From NCBI GenBank assembly GCA_964609625.1, contig CAZSRS010000015.1, positions 1 through 64,000 on the forward strand: a DNA stretch of 64,000 nt, in the 5' to 3' direction. The DNA comes from G963674665 sp964609625. GTDB taxonomy: Bacteria; Desulfobacterota; Desulfovibrionia; Desulfovibrionales; Desulfovibrionaceae. The notes beneath the pieces were generated by a model. The model saw nothing but the letters and a program-made list of their open reading frames with translations. It had not been told where the DNA came from and did not search any database. The first letter of the stretch is position 1; each line of letters begins with the position of its first letter. The translations under genes and the position numbers were made by a program. This document shows, in pieces, positions 15,776 to 25,399 of the stretch.

Positions 15776-15791
15776 TGGCATGCTTTCTGCT
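15776..15791 (+). promoter_or_regulatory. Sigma-54-type promoter
   Basis: TGGCATG-N4-CTGCT matches the -24/-12 consensus (TGGCACG-N4-TTGCW) at all but two conserved bases, with the required GG and GC exactly 10 nt apart. It lies about 105 nt upstream of the FxsA-like gene and points towards it. An enhancer-binding activator gene is not adjacent. Confidence 0.55.
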
Positions 15792-15894
15792 TATTAACAG
15801 CAAGGGGGAGCGGTATGGGCACACTCTGCCCACAGACTTCGGTTTTAGGAAGGTTACCAGGAGGTTACCAGAGAGAACCGGCCAAGGAGTGTGG

Positions 15895-16482
15895 ATGAGT
15901 AACCAGTTGACTCCGGAAGAAATGGAGCTTCTGCTCAAAGATATGGCGGAAATCTGCCTGCGCCCCCCGGAAGGATACCCAGGAGGGCACGGCCCAGAGG
16001 AATCGGGCGGATTGTCGCCCATGTCCGAGAGTGGTCTGGAATGGCCCGGAACGGGGTTGGGTCCCGGGGCATTGGTGCGGCTGTTCAACCGTCTGGACAG
16101 GAGCAGGCTTGTGTTCCTGGGCGTGGTGCTGTGCATCGCCCTGTTGCCCCTGACCGGCATCTGTCTGTTGGTGGCTCTGGTCGGACCGGTCCTGGCGGTG
16201 GGCATCATGGCCTGTGGCGCCTCCCTGGGGGGTGTGATCCTGCTCACGCAACGCCGGGGCACCTTTGGCCGCCTGGGACAGTTCGTGGAGGGACTGGTAT
16301 TGGGCCGTGACGTCCCCCGCATCGCCATCGATCGCGGCCTCGTACTCCTTGGCGGCATGCTGCTGTTACTGCCTGACCCGGTTTCTGACGTTCTGGGGCT
16401 GGCCTTGCTGGTACCGTCGCTACGAAAAATGCTGGGAGCTAAAATCCGCCGTCGGCTGCTCGAGATCCAATTCCGAACCTGA
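15895..16482 (+). CDS. FxsA-family membrane protein
   Basis: A 195-residue protein with a soluble, Gly/Pro-rich N-terminal third (1-65), then two adjacent hydrophobic spans (about 75-115) and a further hydrophobic pair near 145-170. The C-terminal part (GLVLLGGMLLLLPDPVSDVLG) has the pattern of FxsA cytoplasmic-membrane proteins, whose only known role in E. coli is relieving phage T7 exclusion. I chose the ATG 5 nt after AAGGAG rather than an in-frame ATG 129 bp upstream, which lacks a site and would overlap the sigma-54-type promoter. The next gene, uvrB, begins 100 nt later and is probably separate. Confidence 0.75.
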   Translation: MSNQLTPEEMELLLKDMAEICLRPPEGYPGGHGPEESGGLSPMSESGLEWPGTGLGPGALVRLFNRLDRSRLVFLGVVLCIALLPLTGICLLVALVGPVLAVGIMACGASLGGVILLTQRRGTFGRLGQFVEGLVLGRDVPRIAIDRGLVLLGGMLLLLPDPVSDVLGLALLVPSLRKMLGAKIRRRLLEIQFRT

Positions 16483-16582
16483 GTGTCTTTTTCCTGACAA
16501 TATTCCTTCATCCGCCTTCGGGGCTTGTTTTTCCGGAGCTTCGTGCTAGGCTTGCGACCATACGCCACGAGGAGCCGGACAC

Positions 16583-18592
16583 ATGAGCCGAATGTTTCAG
16601 ATCGTCAGCGAATTCCAGCCCACGGGTGACCAGCCCGAGGCCATCGCCGTCCTGAGCGCCAACATCGAGGCCGGCGTCAAGGATCAGGTGCTGCTCGGCG
16701 TAACTGGCTCGGGCAAGACCTTCACCATGGCCTGGACCATCGCCACTTGCCAGCGCCCCGCCTTGATTCTGGCGCCGAACAAGACTCTGGCCGCCCAACT
16801 GTACAACGAGTTCCGCGACCTGCTGCCGCACAGTGCCGTGGAATATTTTGTCAGTTATTACGACTATTACCAGCCAGAGGCCTATGTCCCACAGTCCGAC
16901 ACCTACATCGAGAAGGACTCCTCCATCAACGACAATATCGACAAGCTGCGCCACGCCGCGACGCATGCCCTGCTTACCAGACGCGACGTGGTCATCGTGG
17001 CCTCGGTTTCCTGCATCTACGGCTTGGGCTCCCCCGAGTACTACGCCAAGATGGTCATCCCCGTGGAAACCGGGCAGCATTTGCAGATGGAGAAGCTCAT
17101 CCAGCGCCTCATCGAGGTGCAATACGAGCGCAACGAGTATGACTTCCACCGCGGCACCTTCCGGGTGCGCGGCGATGCGCTGGAGATCATCCCGGCCTAC
17201 CACCACGAGCGCGCCCTGCGCCTGGAGTTCTTCGGCGACGAGTTGGAGAGCATCCGGGAAGTGGACCCCCTCACCGGCGAGGTCCTCGGCAGCGTGCACA
17301 AGACCGTGATTTATCCGGCCAGCCACTACGTCTCGGACCAGGACAACCTCAAGCGCGCCATGAGCGATATCCGCGACGAACTGGGGGAGCGCTTGCGCCA
17401 GCTTCGCGCCGCCAACAAGCTGGTGGAGGCCCAACGCCTTGAGCAGCGCACCCTGCTCGACCTGGAGATGATCGAGGAAATGGGCTACTGCAACGGCATC
17501 GAGAACTACTCCCGCCACCTGGACGGCCGCAAGGCCGGGCAGCCTCCGGCCTGCTTGTTGGACTATTTTCCCAAGGATTTCTTGCTGTTCGTGGACGAGT
17601 CCCATATCACCGTGCCCCAGGTCAATGGTATGTACAACGGCGACATCTCGCGCAAGGGCACTCTGGTGGAATACGGCTTCCGCATGCCCTCGGCCCTGGA
17701 CAACAGGCCCCTGAGTTTCGAGGAGTTCCTCCAACGCATCAACCAGACGGTCTACGTCTCGGCCACCCCCGGCCCTTGGGAACTGGAGCGCGCCCAAGGA
17801 CTGGTGGTGGAGCAGATCATTCGCCCCACGGGCCTGGTGGATCCGGAACTGGAAGTGCGCCCCACCAAGGGGCAGGTGGAGGACCTGCTGGCCGAGTGCA
17901 AGGCCAGGGCCGCGCGTAACGAGCGGGTGCTGGTCACCACTCTGACCAAGCGCATGGCCGAGGACCTCACGGAGTACTTCACCAACATGGGGCACGCCGC
18001 ACGCTACCTGCATTCGGACATCGACACCCTGGAGCGGGTGGCCGTGATCCAGGCCCTGCGCTCAGGCGAGTTCCACACCCTGGTGGGCATCAACCTGCTG
18101 CGCGAGGGGTTGGACATCCCCGAGGTCTCCCTGGTGGCAATCCTGGACGCGGACAAGGAGGGGTTCCTGCGCTCGACTCGCTCCCTGATCCAGACTTTTG
18201 GCAGAGCGGCCCGCAACACCGAGGGCAGGGTGATCATGTATGCCGACAACGTGACCCGCTCCATGCGCGAGGCCATGGACGAGACCGGACGCCGCCGCGT
18301 CCGGCAGATGGAGTACAACCAGGAGCACGGCATCACGCCGCGGACCATCCGCAAGAAGCTGGACAACGTGCTCGATGCCATCTACTCCCAGGCCAAGGCC
18401 GGCGAGGCCAAGGCCTTTGCCCTGGCCGAGGAGGCCGCGTCATATGGTCAGGATCCCAAGGCCCTGGCCAGGGAGATCAAGACCCTGGAGCGCCAGATGC
18501 GCGAAGCGGCCAAGGAGCTGGAGTTTGAACGCGCCGCGGCCTTGCGCGACCGCATCGCGGCCCTGCGCGAACGGCTGTTGACCGCAGCCTGA
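16583..18592 (+). CDS. uvrB: UvrB, excinuclease ABC subunit B
   Basis: A 669-residue helicase-like subunit that verifies DNA damage with UvrA and loads UvrC in nucleotide excision repair. The Walker A motif (GVTGSGKTFT) lies near residue 38, the beta-hairpin region (YYDYYQPEAYVP) near 92, the DESH box near 336, helicase motifs V and VI in the second half, and a UVR domain in the last 40 residues. Length and order are normal for the family. It stands after the FxsA-like gene with its own start region. Confidence 0.98.
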   Translation: MSRMFQIVSEFQPTGDQPEAIAVLSANIEAGVKDQVLLGVTGSGKTFTMAWTIATCQRPALILAPNKTLAAQLYNEFRDLLPHSAVEYFVSYYDYYQPEAYVPQSDTYIEKDSSINDNIDKLRHAATHALLTRRDVVIVASVSCIYGLGSPEYYAKMVIPVETGQHLQMEKLIQRLIEVQYERNEYDFHRGTFRVRGDALEIIPAYHHERALRLEFFGDELESIREVDPLTGEVLGSVHKTVIYPASHYVSDQDNLKRAMSDIRDELGERLRQLRAANKLVEAQRLEQRTLLDLEMIEEMGYCNGIENYSRHLDGRKAGQPPACLLDYFPKDFLLFVDESHITVPQVNGMYNGDISRKGTLVEYGFRMPSALDNRPLSFEEFLQRINQTVYVSATPGPWELERAQGLVVEQIIRPTGLVDPELEVRPTKGQVEDLLAECKARAARNERVLVTTLTKRMAEDLTEYFTNMGHAARYLHSDIDTLERVAVIQALRSGEFHTLVGINLLREGLDIPEVSLVAILDADKEGFLRSTRSLIQTFGRAARNTEGRVIMYADNVTRSMREAMDETGRRRVRQMEYNQEHGITPRTIRKKLDNVLDAIYSQAKAGEAKAFALAEEAASYGQDPKALAREIKTLERQMREAAKELEFERAAALRDRIAALRERLLTAA

Positions 18593-18653
18593 GTCGCTCG
18601 GGAAAACGCAGCAACCCGGACAGACGAAGAATCATAACCAGGGAGGTCCGCCC

Positions 18654-19343
18654 ATGCATCCCTTGGCATTCCTTGTCGTTGTCGTGGTGGCCGCCTGTGT
18701 GGCCTGGATGATCTGGAACAGACACAGGCACGACCGCAGCCACGCCGCCTTTGCCGCCGCGCGGGGCTGGAGCTTTTCTCCCCACCATCCGCACGGCCGC
18801 GAGGATGGCGAGCAGTACTACACCGTGGGGCGCAAGAAGGGCAGACCTTCTTGGCGCATGTGGTACGGCTTGGCGGAAGACCCGGCTTGGTACTGCATCT
18901 ACTGGGAGGCCCTGGATACACCCTGCGACGATGCCCGGCGTTTCCGGCTGTGCTCCAGGGCTATGCCACCCCATGTCCCGGCCCCCCTGGCCCATGTGCC
19001 ACCTGATGAATTGGAGGAGATCAGTGCCACGGATTCCCAGGTCCGCGTCCTGCTGGAGCGCGAAGAAGCCATGCACCCGGTGCCTCTGGAGGACCCTGCC
19101 CTGGCCGACCGCTTCCAGCTCAAGGCCGCGGACCCGGAGTTCGCCCTGCGGCTGTTGACACCACAGGTCCGCGCCCTGCTGGCCGATCCGGCCATCGCGC
19201 CCGAGTTTTTCTCCATGTACATGGGGCGTGAGGAGAGTTGGACCGGCTGCCTCACGATGCGCTACGTGGTGCCGTGCGAGGAAGTCCACCCCACGTTGCT
19301 ACGCCTGGCCGGGCTGGGCGAAGCCTTGCTGGAGCGGGGGTGA
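18654..19343 (+). CDS. Uncharacterised membrane-anchored protein
   Basis: A 229-residue protein with one N-terminal transmembrane segment (residues 3-21, Val-rich) followed by a soluble domain, probably cytoplasmic given the arginine-rich residues just after the span. The start of the soluble part (AFAAARGWSFSP, then a conserved-looking WYGL segment) recalls DUF3137-type and similar single-span proteins, but I cannot assign a family with confidence. An ATG preceded by GGGAGG supports the start. It lies 61 nt after uvrB on the same strand. No function can be given. Confidence 0.65.
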   Translation: MHPLAFLVVVVVAACVAWMIWNRHRHDRSHAAFAAARGWSFSPHHPHGREDGEQYYTVGRKKGRPSWRMWYGLAEDPAWYCIYWEALDTPCDDARRFRLCSRAMPPHVPAPLAHVPPDELEEISATDSQVRVLLEREEAMHPVPLEDPALADRFQLKAADPEFALRLLTPQVRALLADPAIAPEFFSMYMGREESWTGCLTMRYVVPCEEVHPTLLRLAGLGEALLERG

Positions 19344-19443
19344 CTGAGCTCTGACGGATAGCGGCGTTTTGTGGATCAATTCATCCAGAGGCAGGCATGA
19401 TATCGCATTTACCCTGTAAAAAGCCTTCCCCTGGAGGATGGTC

Positions 19444-19506
19444 ATGCTGATCGATTTCACGGTGGAGAACATCCGCTCCATCCGGGAGCCGCAGACCTTT
19501 ATGTAA
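19444..19506 (+). pseudogene. Remnant of an AAA-type ATPase N-terminus
   Basis: A GGAGG site is followed by ATG and 19 further codons, then TAA. The 20 residues begin MLIDFTVENIRSIREPQT. This is the hallmark N-terminus of a large group of AAA/OLD-like ATPases (usually MLIxFxVENFRSI...TFSM), often encoded in defence or abortive-infection loci. Translation stops just where the conserved start would lead into the Walker A region, and no further ATPase sequence follows. I read it as the stump left by a deletion; a leader peptide is less likely. Confidence 0.5.
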
Positions 19507-19521
19507 CACAATACCAGGCCG

Positions 19522-20511
19522 ATGGGTACGATTATGACCGACCAAAAGATTCTCTTTGTGGACGATGACCCCAACATCCTGACGCACCACAGCTGGAGGT
19601 TCGGCAAGCGGTATGCAATTTCCCTGGCTTCCAACGGCCAGGAAGCTCTCGATACTCTCCAAAGTCAAGGTCCGTTCGCCGTGGTCGTCGCCGATCTCAA
19701 GATGCCTGGCATGGATGGAATCGAATTGCTCAAACGCATCAAGGAACTCTCGCCCGATACGGTCCGGGTATTGTTCACCGGTTATGGGGATATTGATAAT
19801 GCTGTAGAGGCGGTCAACCAAGGGAACATTTTTCGTTTTCTCAGGAAACCCTGTTCGCCCATGGACATGGAACGAACGGTGTCTGCCGCTTTGGAACAGC
19901 ATGCGCTTGTTCAAACCAGGTATGAAGTCCATAGCCTCAGGCGGCTACAACAGGCCATGGAGGGGATGGTGCTGGGATTTTGCAGGCTGGTCGAAGCCAG
20001 GGATCCCTATACTGCAGGCCATCAAAAGCGTGTGGCTGACCTTTCTGTAAGCATTGCGCAGCAACTTGGCCTGGCTGCGGATAGCATCACGGGCTTGAGA
20101 CTGGCAGCCACAGTCCACGATATCGGCAAGATGTACGTTCCAGCTGAATTTCTTAACAAGCCGGGGAAACTCACCTCGGGAGAATACGCAATTATCAAGG
20201 CGCATCCACAAGTAGGGAGCGACATCCTCGCCCCAATTGGATTTGATTGGCCCATCAGCGAGATCGTGCTCCAGCATCACGAACGTCTGGACGGATCAGG
20301 CTACCCCAGGGGGCTTGTTGGGGAGGCAATCCTGATGGAAGCGCGTATTTTGGCCGTGGCGGATGTGGTCGACGCCATGGAGTCACATAGACCGTATCGC
20401 CCCAGCCTGGGCCGGAAGGCCACGTTGACGGAAATTACCAGTCAGAGGGGCGTGCTCTTTGACAGCGATGTGGTGGATGCCTGTCTGCATTGTGTGGATG
20501 ATGCCGAATGA
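19522..20511 (+). CDS. Response regulator with HD-GYP output domain
   Basis: A 329-residue protein. Residues 8-125 are a receiver domain (phospho-acceptor Asp58, conserved acidic triple DDD near residue 15), and residues about 140-325 an HD-GYP domain with HDIGK and HHERLDGSGYPRG intact. It should hydrolyse cyclic di-GMP when phosphorylated. A second ATG four codons downstream is an alternative start; neither has a strong ribosome binding site. No kinase is adjacent; the orphan PAS kinase some 12 kb away is a possible partner, without evidence. It follows directly on the AAA ATPase remnant. Confidence 0.93.
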   Translation: MGTIMTDQKILFVDDDPNILTHHSWRFGKRYAISLASNGQEALDTLQSQGPFAVVVADLKMPGMDGIELLKRIKELSPDTVRVLFTGYGDIDNAVEAVNQGNIFRFLRKPCSPMDMERTVSAALEQHALVQTRYEVHSLRRLQQAMEGMVLGFCRLVEARDPYTAGHQKRVADLSVSIAQQLGLAADSITGLRLAATVHDIGKMYVPAEFLNKPGKLTSGEYAIIKAHPQVGSDILAPIGFDWPISEIVLQHHERLDGSGYPRGLVGEAILMEARILAVADVVDAMESHRPYRPSLGRKATLTEITSQRGVLFDSDVVDACLHCVDDAE

Positions 20512-20622
20512 CCCTGTCCCGGCGGAGCAATCTTACGACTCTATAGCGATCATGCAGTTCCGGATCGCTGTCCCGCACTGCTGGCGTGCGGGGAGTTCGA
20601 CGCTCTCTGTCCTTGAGTGGCG

Positions 20623-22335
20623 CTACTCCCTCCCTGTCAGCGACACCAACCTCCCCGCATGTTCGTCGGCCCGTTCCCTGGCCACGGATGGGGCGATTGC
20701 CCTGATCCTGGCGCGCAGGTCGTTAGTGATACGCACGGTGGCCGTCTCGCGGAGGGCGCGGCGCTCCCGGGGGGAGTACTTGGCGTCCAGTTTGTCCTTG
20801 TTAGCCCTGGCATTGGCCGAGGCGGCAGTGTCGCGCACCTGGGTGCCCCCCGTGCGTCTCTGGTGCTCTACCCGCAAGTGCCCCTGGTAGACGGCGAAAC
20901 CGCCGGCCAGGGTGAGCCGCAGATCGCAGTCGAAGTCGTCGAACTGCGAGGGCGAGAAGCGGATATCGAAGCCGCCCGTCGCCAGCAGGGCCTGCGTCCT
21001 GAACAGGTGACAGCAGCCCGTCACCGAAAGACAGGGCCGCAGATAGTCGAACTGCCCGAGATCAGGGACCTGGAGATGCAGGTCCGACGGTTCCGGTGCC
21101 GGACCGCGCTCCGGTTTTCCGGCTCCCTGCTTCGTTGCGTAATCGGGCCTGGGGTGCAGGTCCGCGCTTTGCAGACGCGCCCCGCCCAGGTCCCGGATCG
21201 CACAGCCATGGACCGAGGCCTCGGGGTAGCGGGCCATGGCCCAAGCGAACTTGCCCAGCCAGTCAGCGGGGAGCAGGATGTCGTCGTCCAGATAGGCGAG
21301 CCAGTTGCTCTGTTGCACTGAAGGCAGGGACAGCAGCCAGTTCCGGGCCGCGGGTGCGCCGATGTTCACGGGCAGGGTGAGGGTCTCGCAGCGCTCCCCG
21401 AGACGTTGAGCCCAGGCCCTGGCCACTTCCGGCGTGTTGTCCGTACTGCCGTTGTCCAGGATAACGATCCGCGCGCCAGCGGTGTCGCTGGCGGCCAGGC
21501 TCGCCAGGGTGGCGTCCAGGGCCGTGGCCTTGTTCCAGGTATAGAAGAGCAGGGCGCCTTGCCCTTCCGGATGCTGGGGCGCGGCCGGCGTATTGTCTTC
21601 GAGGTCGGATAATGTCAGTATGGCGGAGGTATGCCAGGGGCGTGCGCGCAGCGTCTGCCGCAGCTGGGCGGCCGCGCTCTCGGCATTTCCCAAGCGCAGG
21701 TGGCAGGCGGCCAGGCGTGCCGCAACGCCTGGCAAGGGCAGGCCGTTCAGGCAGAGGGCACAGGCCGTGGCCGCTTTCTCGTAGTTGCCGGCCAGGAACA
21801 ACAGATCGGCCTCGAGGATTTTGCCCAAATCCGGTGGCATTGCCGTGGCCAGCCGCTGTACCTGCTCCAGGGCCCAGGGGGCGGCGTTGTCCTGCCAAGC
21901 CAGCTCCAGTAGCGTATGGCAGATGCCTGGAGAAAAGGGAGTGCCCGAAGGGACGTCTTGCAGCAGTTGCCTGGCCCGATTGTAGTCCCCCTGGGCCATC
22001 CTGTTGCGCAGGCGGTGTAGGAACGCTGTATCGCCCGATACTGCCGGACATGGTGACGCCACCGCCTCGAGGCAACGCAGCACCGGCTCTGGCAGAATGT
22101 TCAAGGGTTGGTTGAAGGAAAGGGCCTGCTGAGCGAGGTCCTGGGCAAAAGGGAACAGTTCCCAGGCAGCCAGCAAGGCGTCCGCGGCCAAGCGCGTCAG
22201 GATGCCGCATCCGTGTCCCTCTCCCGCCTGGGCGAGGGACCGCCGGGCGATGGCCAGCAGGTGCAGCGTGCCCGTGGCGCCGATGCACAGCGGTTCTTCA
22301 ACCTCTGCTGGAAGGGATGACCAGAAGTGCTGCAT
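20623..22335 (-). CDS. TPR-containing family 2 glycosyltransferase
   Basis: A 570-residue protein. Residues about 1-255 are alpha-helical and TPR-like. Residues about 265-500 form a GT-A domain of family 2 with the nucleotide-binding start (DNGSTDNTPEV) and the DxD-type motif (YLDDDILLP). A polar, charged tail follows. The acceptor is unknown. I place the start at the ATG at 22335, because the longer frame would run into the divergent glycosyltransferase gene. The intergenic 108 bp is the shared promoter region, so the two glycosyltransferases are probably co-regulated. Confidence 0.82.
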   Translation of the reverse strand: MQHFWSSLPAEVEEPLCIGATGTLHLLAIARRSLAQAGEGHGCGILTRLAADALLAAWELFPFAQDLAQQALSFNQPLNILPEPVLRCLEAVASPCPAVSGDTAFLHRLRNRMAQGDYNRARQLLQDVPSGTPFSPGICHTLLELAWQDNAAPWALEQVQRLATAMPPDLGKILEADLLFLAGNYEKAATACALCLNGLPLPGVAARLAACHLRLGNAESAAAQLRQTLRARPWHTSAILTLSDLEDNTPAAPQHPEGQGALLFYTWNKATALDATLASLAASDTAGARIVILDNGSTDNTPEVARAWAQRLGERCETLTLPVNIGAPAARNWLLSLPSVQQSNWLAYLDDDILLPADWLGKFAWAMARYPEASVHGCAIRDLGGARLQSADLHPRPDYATKQGAGKPERGPAPEPSDLHLQVPDLGQFDYLRPCLSVTGCCHLFRTQALLATGGFDIRFSPSQFDDFDCDLRLTLAGGFAVYQGHLRVEHQRRTGGTQVRDTAASANARANKDKLDAKYSPRERRALRETATVRITNDLRARIRAIAPSVARERADEHAGRLVSLTGRE

Positions 22336-22442
22336 TGGTTGATCAGGGGCTTGAATGTTCGTTTGAATTCCGGCAAGTCCTGCCCTTCTTGTAGGGGCTT
22401 CCCGGAAAGAGTGCAACAACCGACCTGACGATCCTACCGACA

Positions 22443-23204
22443 ATGACCACACGACCAGCCGTCGTCATCCTGCATTACGGCGCCCCTGAATTGACGGGCA
22501 GGTTGCACCGACAATTGCTGGAGAGCGACCCGACCTGGAAGGACGTCGTCTTTGTTCTGGATAACGCCGCGCCCCAGCCCTATGCGGACGCTTGGCAGCG
22601 TCTGGAGCGTAACCTGCACTGGGGCGGCGCCTTTGCCTGGGCTTTGGAGCACTGCGGTGCACAGGGCTTCCAACGGATTTGGTTCCTGAACAACGACATC
22701 CTGTTTTGCTCGGGCCAGCCTCATCTGGAGCGCGCCTGGCAGCGGCTTCTGCTGCTGGAGCGGAGTCTGGGGCTGATACCCATGTACTCCCCAGCGATCA
22801 CGGCCAATCCCTACCACCCGCAGATGGTGCGGGACAAGGGGAGGCAATGGCGGCAGGTACGCGTCATGGACGGCATCGCGCCGTTGGTGCATATCGAATC
22901 CGTGGCCGGGGCCGGTGGACTGGACCTCGGCGAGAACAGCTTCGGCTACGGGGTGGACCTCTGGCTTTCTGCTCGTATGGCAGCCACGGGACGCCCCCTG
23001 GTGGTGGATCACCAGGTGGCCGTGCGGCACACCTATCACAGCACGGCGAGAAAGGTGGAGGGTTTCATGGATACGGCCGCCGCGGCCCAGGATAGATACC
23101 TGACGCAGCGCCTCGGCCCGGCATGGCGGGAAACGGTCACCGCCATGCAGCGGCAGTGCCGGGACTTCGACTCCCTGACCGATTGCAGGCAGGCCACATG
23201 GTGA
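22443..23204 (+). CDS. Family 2 glycosyltransferase
   Basis: A 253-residue GT-A enzyme with the family 2 start (AVVILHYGAPELTGRL) and a DxD-like motif (FLNNDILF). It is shorter than typical rhamnosyltransferase-like relatives and lacks a membrane anchor. Its 3' end overlaps the start of ligA by seven bases (ATGGTGA), an arrangement that couples an envelope or glycan gene to a DNA-repair gene. It is divergent from the TPR glycosyltransferase. Acceptor and donor are not predictable. Confidence 0.82.
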   Translation: MTTRPAVVILHYGAPELTGRLHRQLLESDPTWKDVVFVLDNAAPQPYADAWQRLERNLHWGGAFAWALEHCGAQGFQRIWFLNNDILFCSGQPHLERAWQRLLLLERSLGLIPMYSPAITANPYHPQMVRDKGRQWRQVRVMDGIAPLVHIESVAGAGGLDLGENSFGYGVDLWLSARMAATGRPLVVDHQVAVRHTYHSTARKVEGFMDTAAAAQDRYLTQRLGPAWRETVTAMQRQCRDFDSLTDCRQATW

Positions 23205-25330
23205 GCACTGATTTCAACGACGTCCGCCGGCGCATGCAGGAATTGGCTCGGGAGTTGGAGCGTCACAACCACCTGTATTACGTGCTGGACGCTCCGGAAA
23301 TTGCCGACGCCGACTACGACCTCCTGTTTCAGGAGTTGCAGGCACTCGAGGCCGCATACCCGGAGCTGGTGGACCCCAACTCACCCATCAAGCGCGTGGG
23401 AGCGCCCCCTGCGGAAGGGTTCGTCCAACGCGCCCATTCCCTGCGTATGTACAGCCTGGACAACGCCTTCAACGACGCCGAGTTCCTGGCCTTTGTCCAA
23501 CGCATCCGCCGTGCCGCGCCGGAGCTGCGCGACGAGGACCTGGCCTTCTGGGTGGACCCCAAGCTCGACGGCCTGGCCGTGGAGTGCATCTACGAAAACG
23601 GCGTATTCGTGGCCGCCGTCACCAGGGGCGATGGTGAAGTGGGGGAAGACGTGACGTGGAACATGCGCACGGTGCGCACCATGCCTTTGAAGTTGCGCCC
23701 CTTGCAGGACCATACCGGTGGCGATCTGCCCGTGAAACTTGAAGTGCGCGGGGAGGTGGTCATGCGCAAGGCCGACTTTCAGGAACTCAACACCCGGCAG
23801 GAGGAGGCCGGGGGTAAGGTCTTCGCCAACCCGCGCAACGCCGCGGCCGGTTCCGTGCGCCAACTCGACTCCACGGTCACGGCCTCGCGCCCCTTGCGAT
23901 TCATGGCCTATGGCACGGGCCTGGTGGAGTGGCCCGGCACGGTCTGGAAGACCCAGGCCGAGACCATGCGCGGCCTGGAGCAGTTGGGATTCCTGATTCC
24001 CCCCGAGGTACGGCTCTGTGAAACACCTCAAGCGGTACTTGAGTATTTCCATCAACTGGACACCAGACGCCACGAGCTACCCTTTGAGATCGACGGCGTG
24101 GTGGCCAAGCTCGACGACATCGCGATGCAGCAGGCCCTGGGCTTCACGGCCCGTTTTCCCCGCTGGGCCATGGCGCTCAAGTTCAAGGCCCACCAGGCCC
24201 GCACCACATTGGATCGCATCGAAATCCAGGTTGGGCGCACGGGAGCGCTCACGCCCGTTGCCCACCTGACGCCGGTGCTCCTCTCGGGCGCCACCATTTC
24301 CCGCGCCACACTGCACAACGAGGATGAAATCGCCAGGAAGGACCTGCGCGAAGGCGATACCGTGATCATCCAGCGCGCTGGCGACGTGATCCCGGAGGTT
24401 GTCCGCTCCCTGCCCGAGGAGCGCAGAGACGGCGAGCACCCCTTTGTCTTTCCGGATCACTGCCCGGTGTGCGGCGCCGAGGCGCCACGTCTGCCGGGCG
24501 AGGCCGTGCGGCGTTGCCAGAACGTGGCCTGCCCGGCCATGCTGCGGCAGCGCATCGTGCACTTCGTGTCCAAGGCCGGATTGGACATCGACGGTCTGGG
24601 AAAGAAATGGGTTGAGCAGCTTGTGGATGCAGGCACGGTGCGCTCTCCGGCCGAGCTTTTCGACCTTTCCGAGAAGGACCTGTTGGGCTTCGATCGCATG
24701 GGACCCAAGCTGGCGGCGAACATGATCGCCGGTATTCGCCAGGCCAAGGAACGCGCCACCCTGCCTATGCTCCTGCGCGCGCTGGGCATCCGGCACGTGG
24801 GGGAGCAGACGGCCCGCGCCCTTGCCAGACGCTTCCGAGACCTGGACAGCCTGGCCGCGGCGACCCAGGAGGAGTTGCAGGACGTGGAGGACGTGGGACC
24901 CGAGGTCGCGGCAGCGGTGCTGGCCTTTTTCCATGCGCGGGAGAACCGGCAATTGCTGGAGCGTCTGCGGCAGGTCGGCCTCTGGCCACGCCTTGAGGAG
25001 CGGGATACGGAACAATATAGGCCGGCCGGACCTGCTCCCCTGGCGGGCAAGCAGATTCTCGTCACAGGAGCGATTCCCGGCCTGACCCGCGATGCGATCA
25101 AGCAGCGCATCGAGAAAGCCGGCGGTATTGCCGCGGGCTCGGTGAGCAAAAAGGTGGATCTGGTGGTCTTTGGGGAGAATCCTGGGCAGAGCAAGATGGA
25201 CAAGGCCAGGGAGTTGGGCGTATCCACCATGCCCTTTGATAGTTTTCTGAAAATGTTGCAGGGTGGCGAAAACGAGCCCCGGCAGCCCAGCCTCTTCGAT
25301 ATGCTTGGCACAAACAATCATGGGGCGTGA
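23198..25330 (+). CDS. ligA: NAD-dependent DNA ligase LigA
   Basis: A 710-residue replicative and repair ligase that seals nicks using NAD+. In order: the Ia and adenylation domains with active-site Lys122 (PKLDG), an OB fold, a four-cysteine zinc finger (CPVC...C...C around residues 425-450), helix-hairpin-helix repeats and a C-terminal BRCT domain (about 610-690). The ATG overlaps the end of the preceding glycosyltransferase; a GTG one codon later is an alternative. Length is normal and all key residues are present. Confidence 0.98.
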   Translation: MVSTDFNDVRRRMQELARELERHNHLYYVLDAPEIADADYDLLFQELQALEAAYPELVDPNSPIKRVGAPPAEGFVQRAHSLRMYSLDNAFNDAEFLAFVQRIRRAAPELRDEDLAFWVDPKLDGLAVECIYENGVFVAAVTRGDGEVGEDVTWNMRTVRTMPLKLRPLQDHTGGDLPVKLEVRGEVVMRKADFQELNTRQEEAGGKVFANPRNAAAGSVRQLDSTVTASRPLRFMAYGTGLVEWPGTVWKTQAETMRGLEQLGFLIPPEVRLCETPQAVLEYFHQLDTRRHELPFEIDGVVAKLDDIAMQQALGFTARFPRWAMALKFKAHQARTTLDRIEIQVGRTGALTPVAHLTPVLLSGATISRATLHNEDEIARKDLREGDTVIIQRAGDVIPEVVRSLPEERRDGEHPFVFPDHCPVCGAEAPRLPGEAVRRCQNVACPAMLRQRIVHFVSKAGLDIDGLGKKWVEQLVDAGTVRSPAELFDLSEKDLLGFDRMGPKLAANMIAGIRQAKERATLPMLLRALGIRHVGEQTARALARRFRDLDSLAAATQEELQDVEDVGPEVAAAVLAFFHARENRQLLERLRQVGLWPRLEERDTEQYRPAGPAPLAGKQILVTGAIPGLTRDAIKQRIEKAGGIAAGSVSKKVDLVVFGENPGQSKMDKARELGVSTMPFDSFLKMLQGGENEPRQPSLFDMLGTNNHGA

Positions 25331-25399
25331 CGGAGCCGTATCGGCAAGGCAGCCGCCGCATGGCGGATCACGGTCAATATATCTGAAGGGAGAGAGAGC

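Noticed and set aside
16508..18013. A 501-codon frame opposite uvrB, with similar long frames opposite the molybdoenzyme (1021-2508) and the dynamin gene (32560-34110).
   Set aside because: They lie wholly opposite well-supported genes, have compositions typical of antisense frames in GC-rich DNA, and show no family features.
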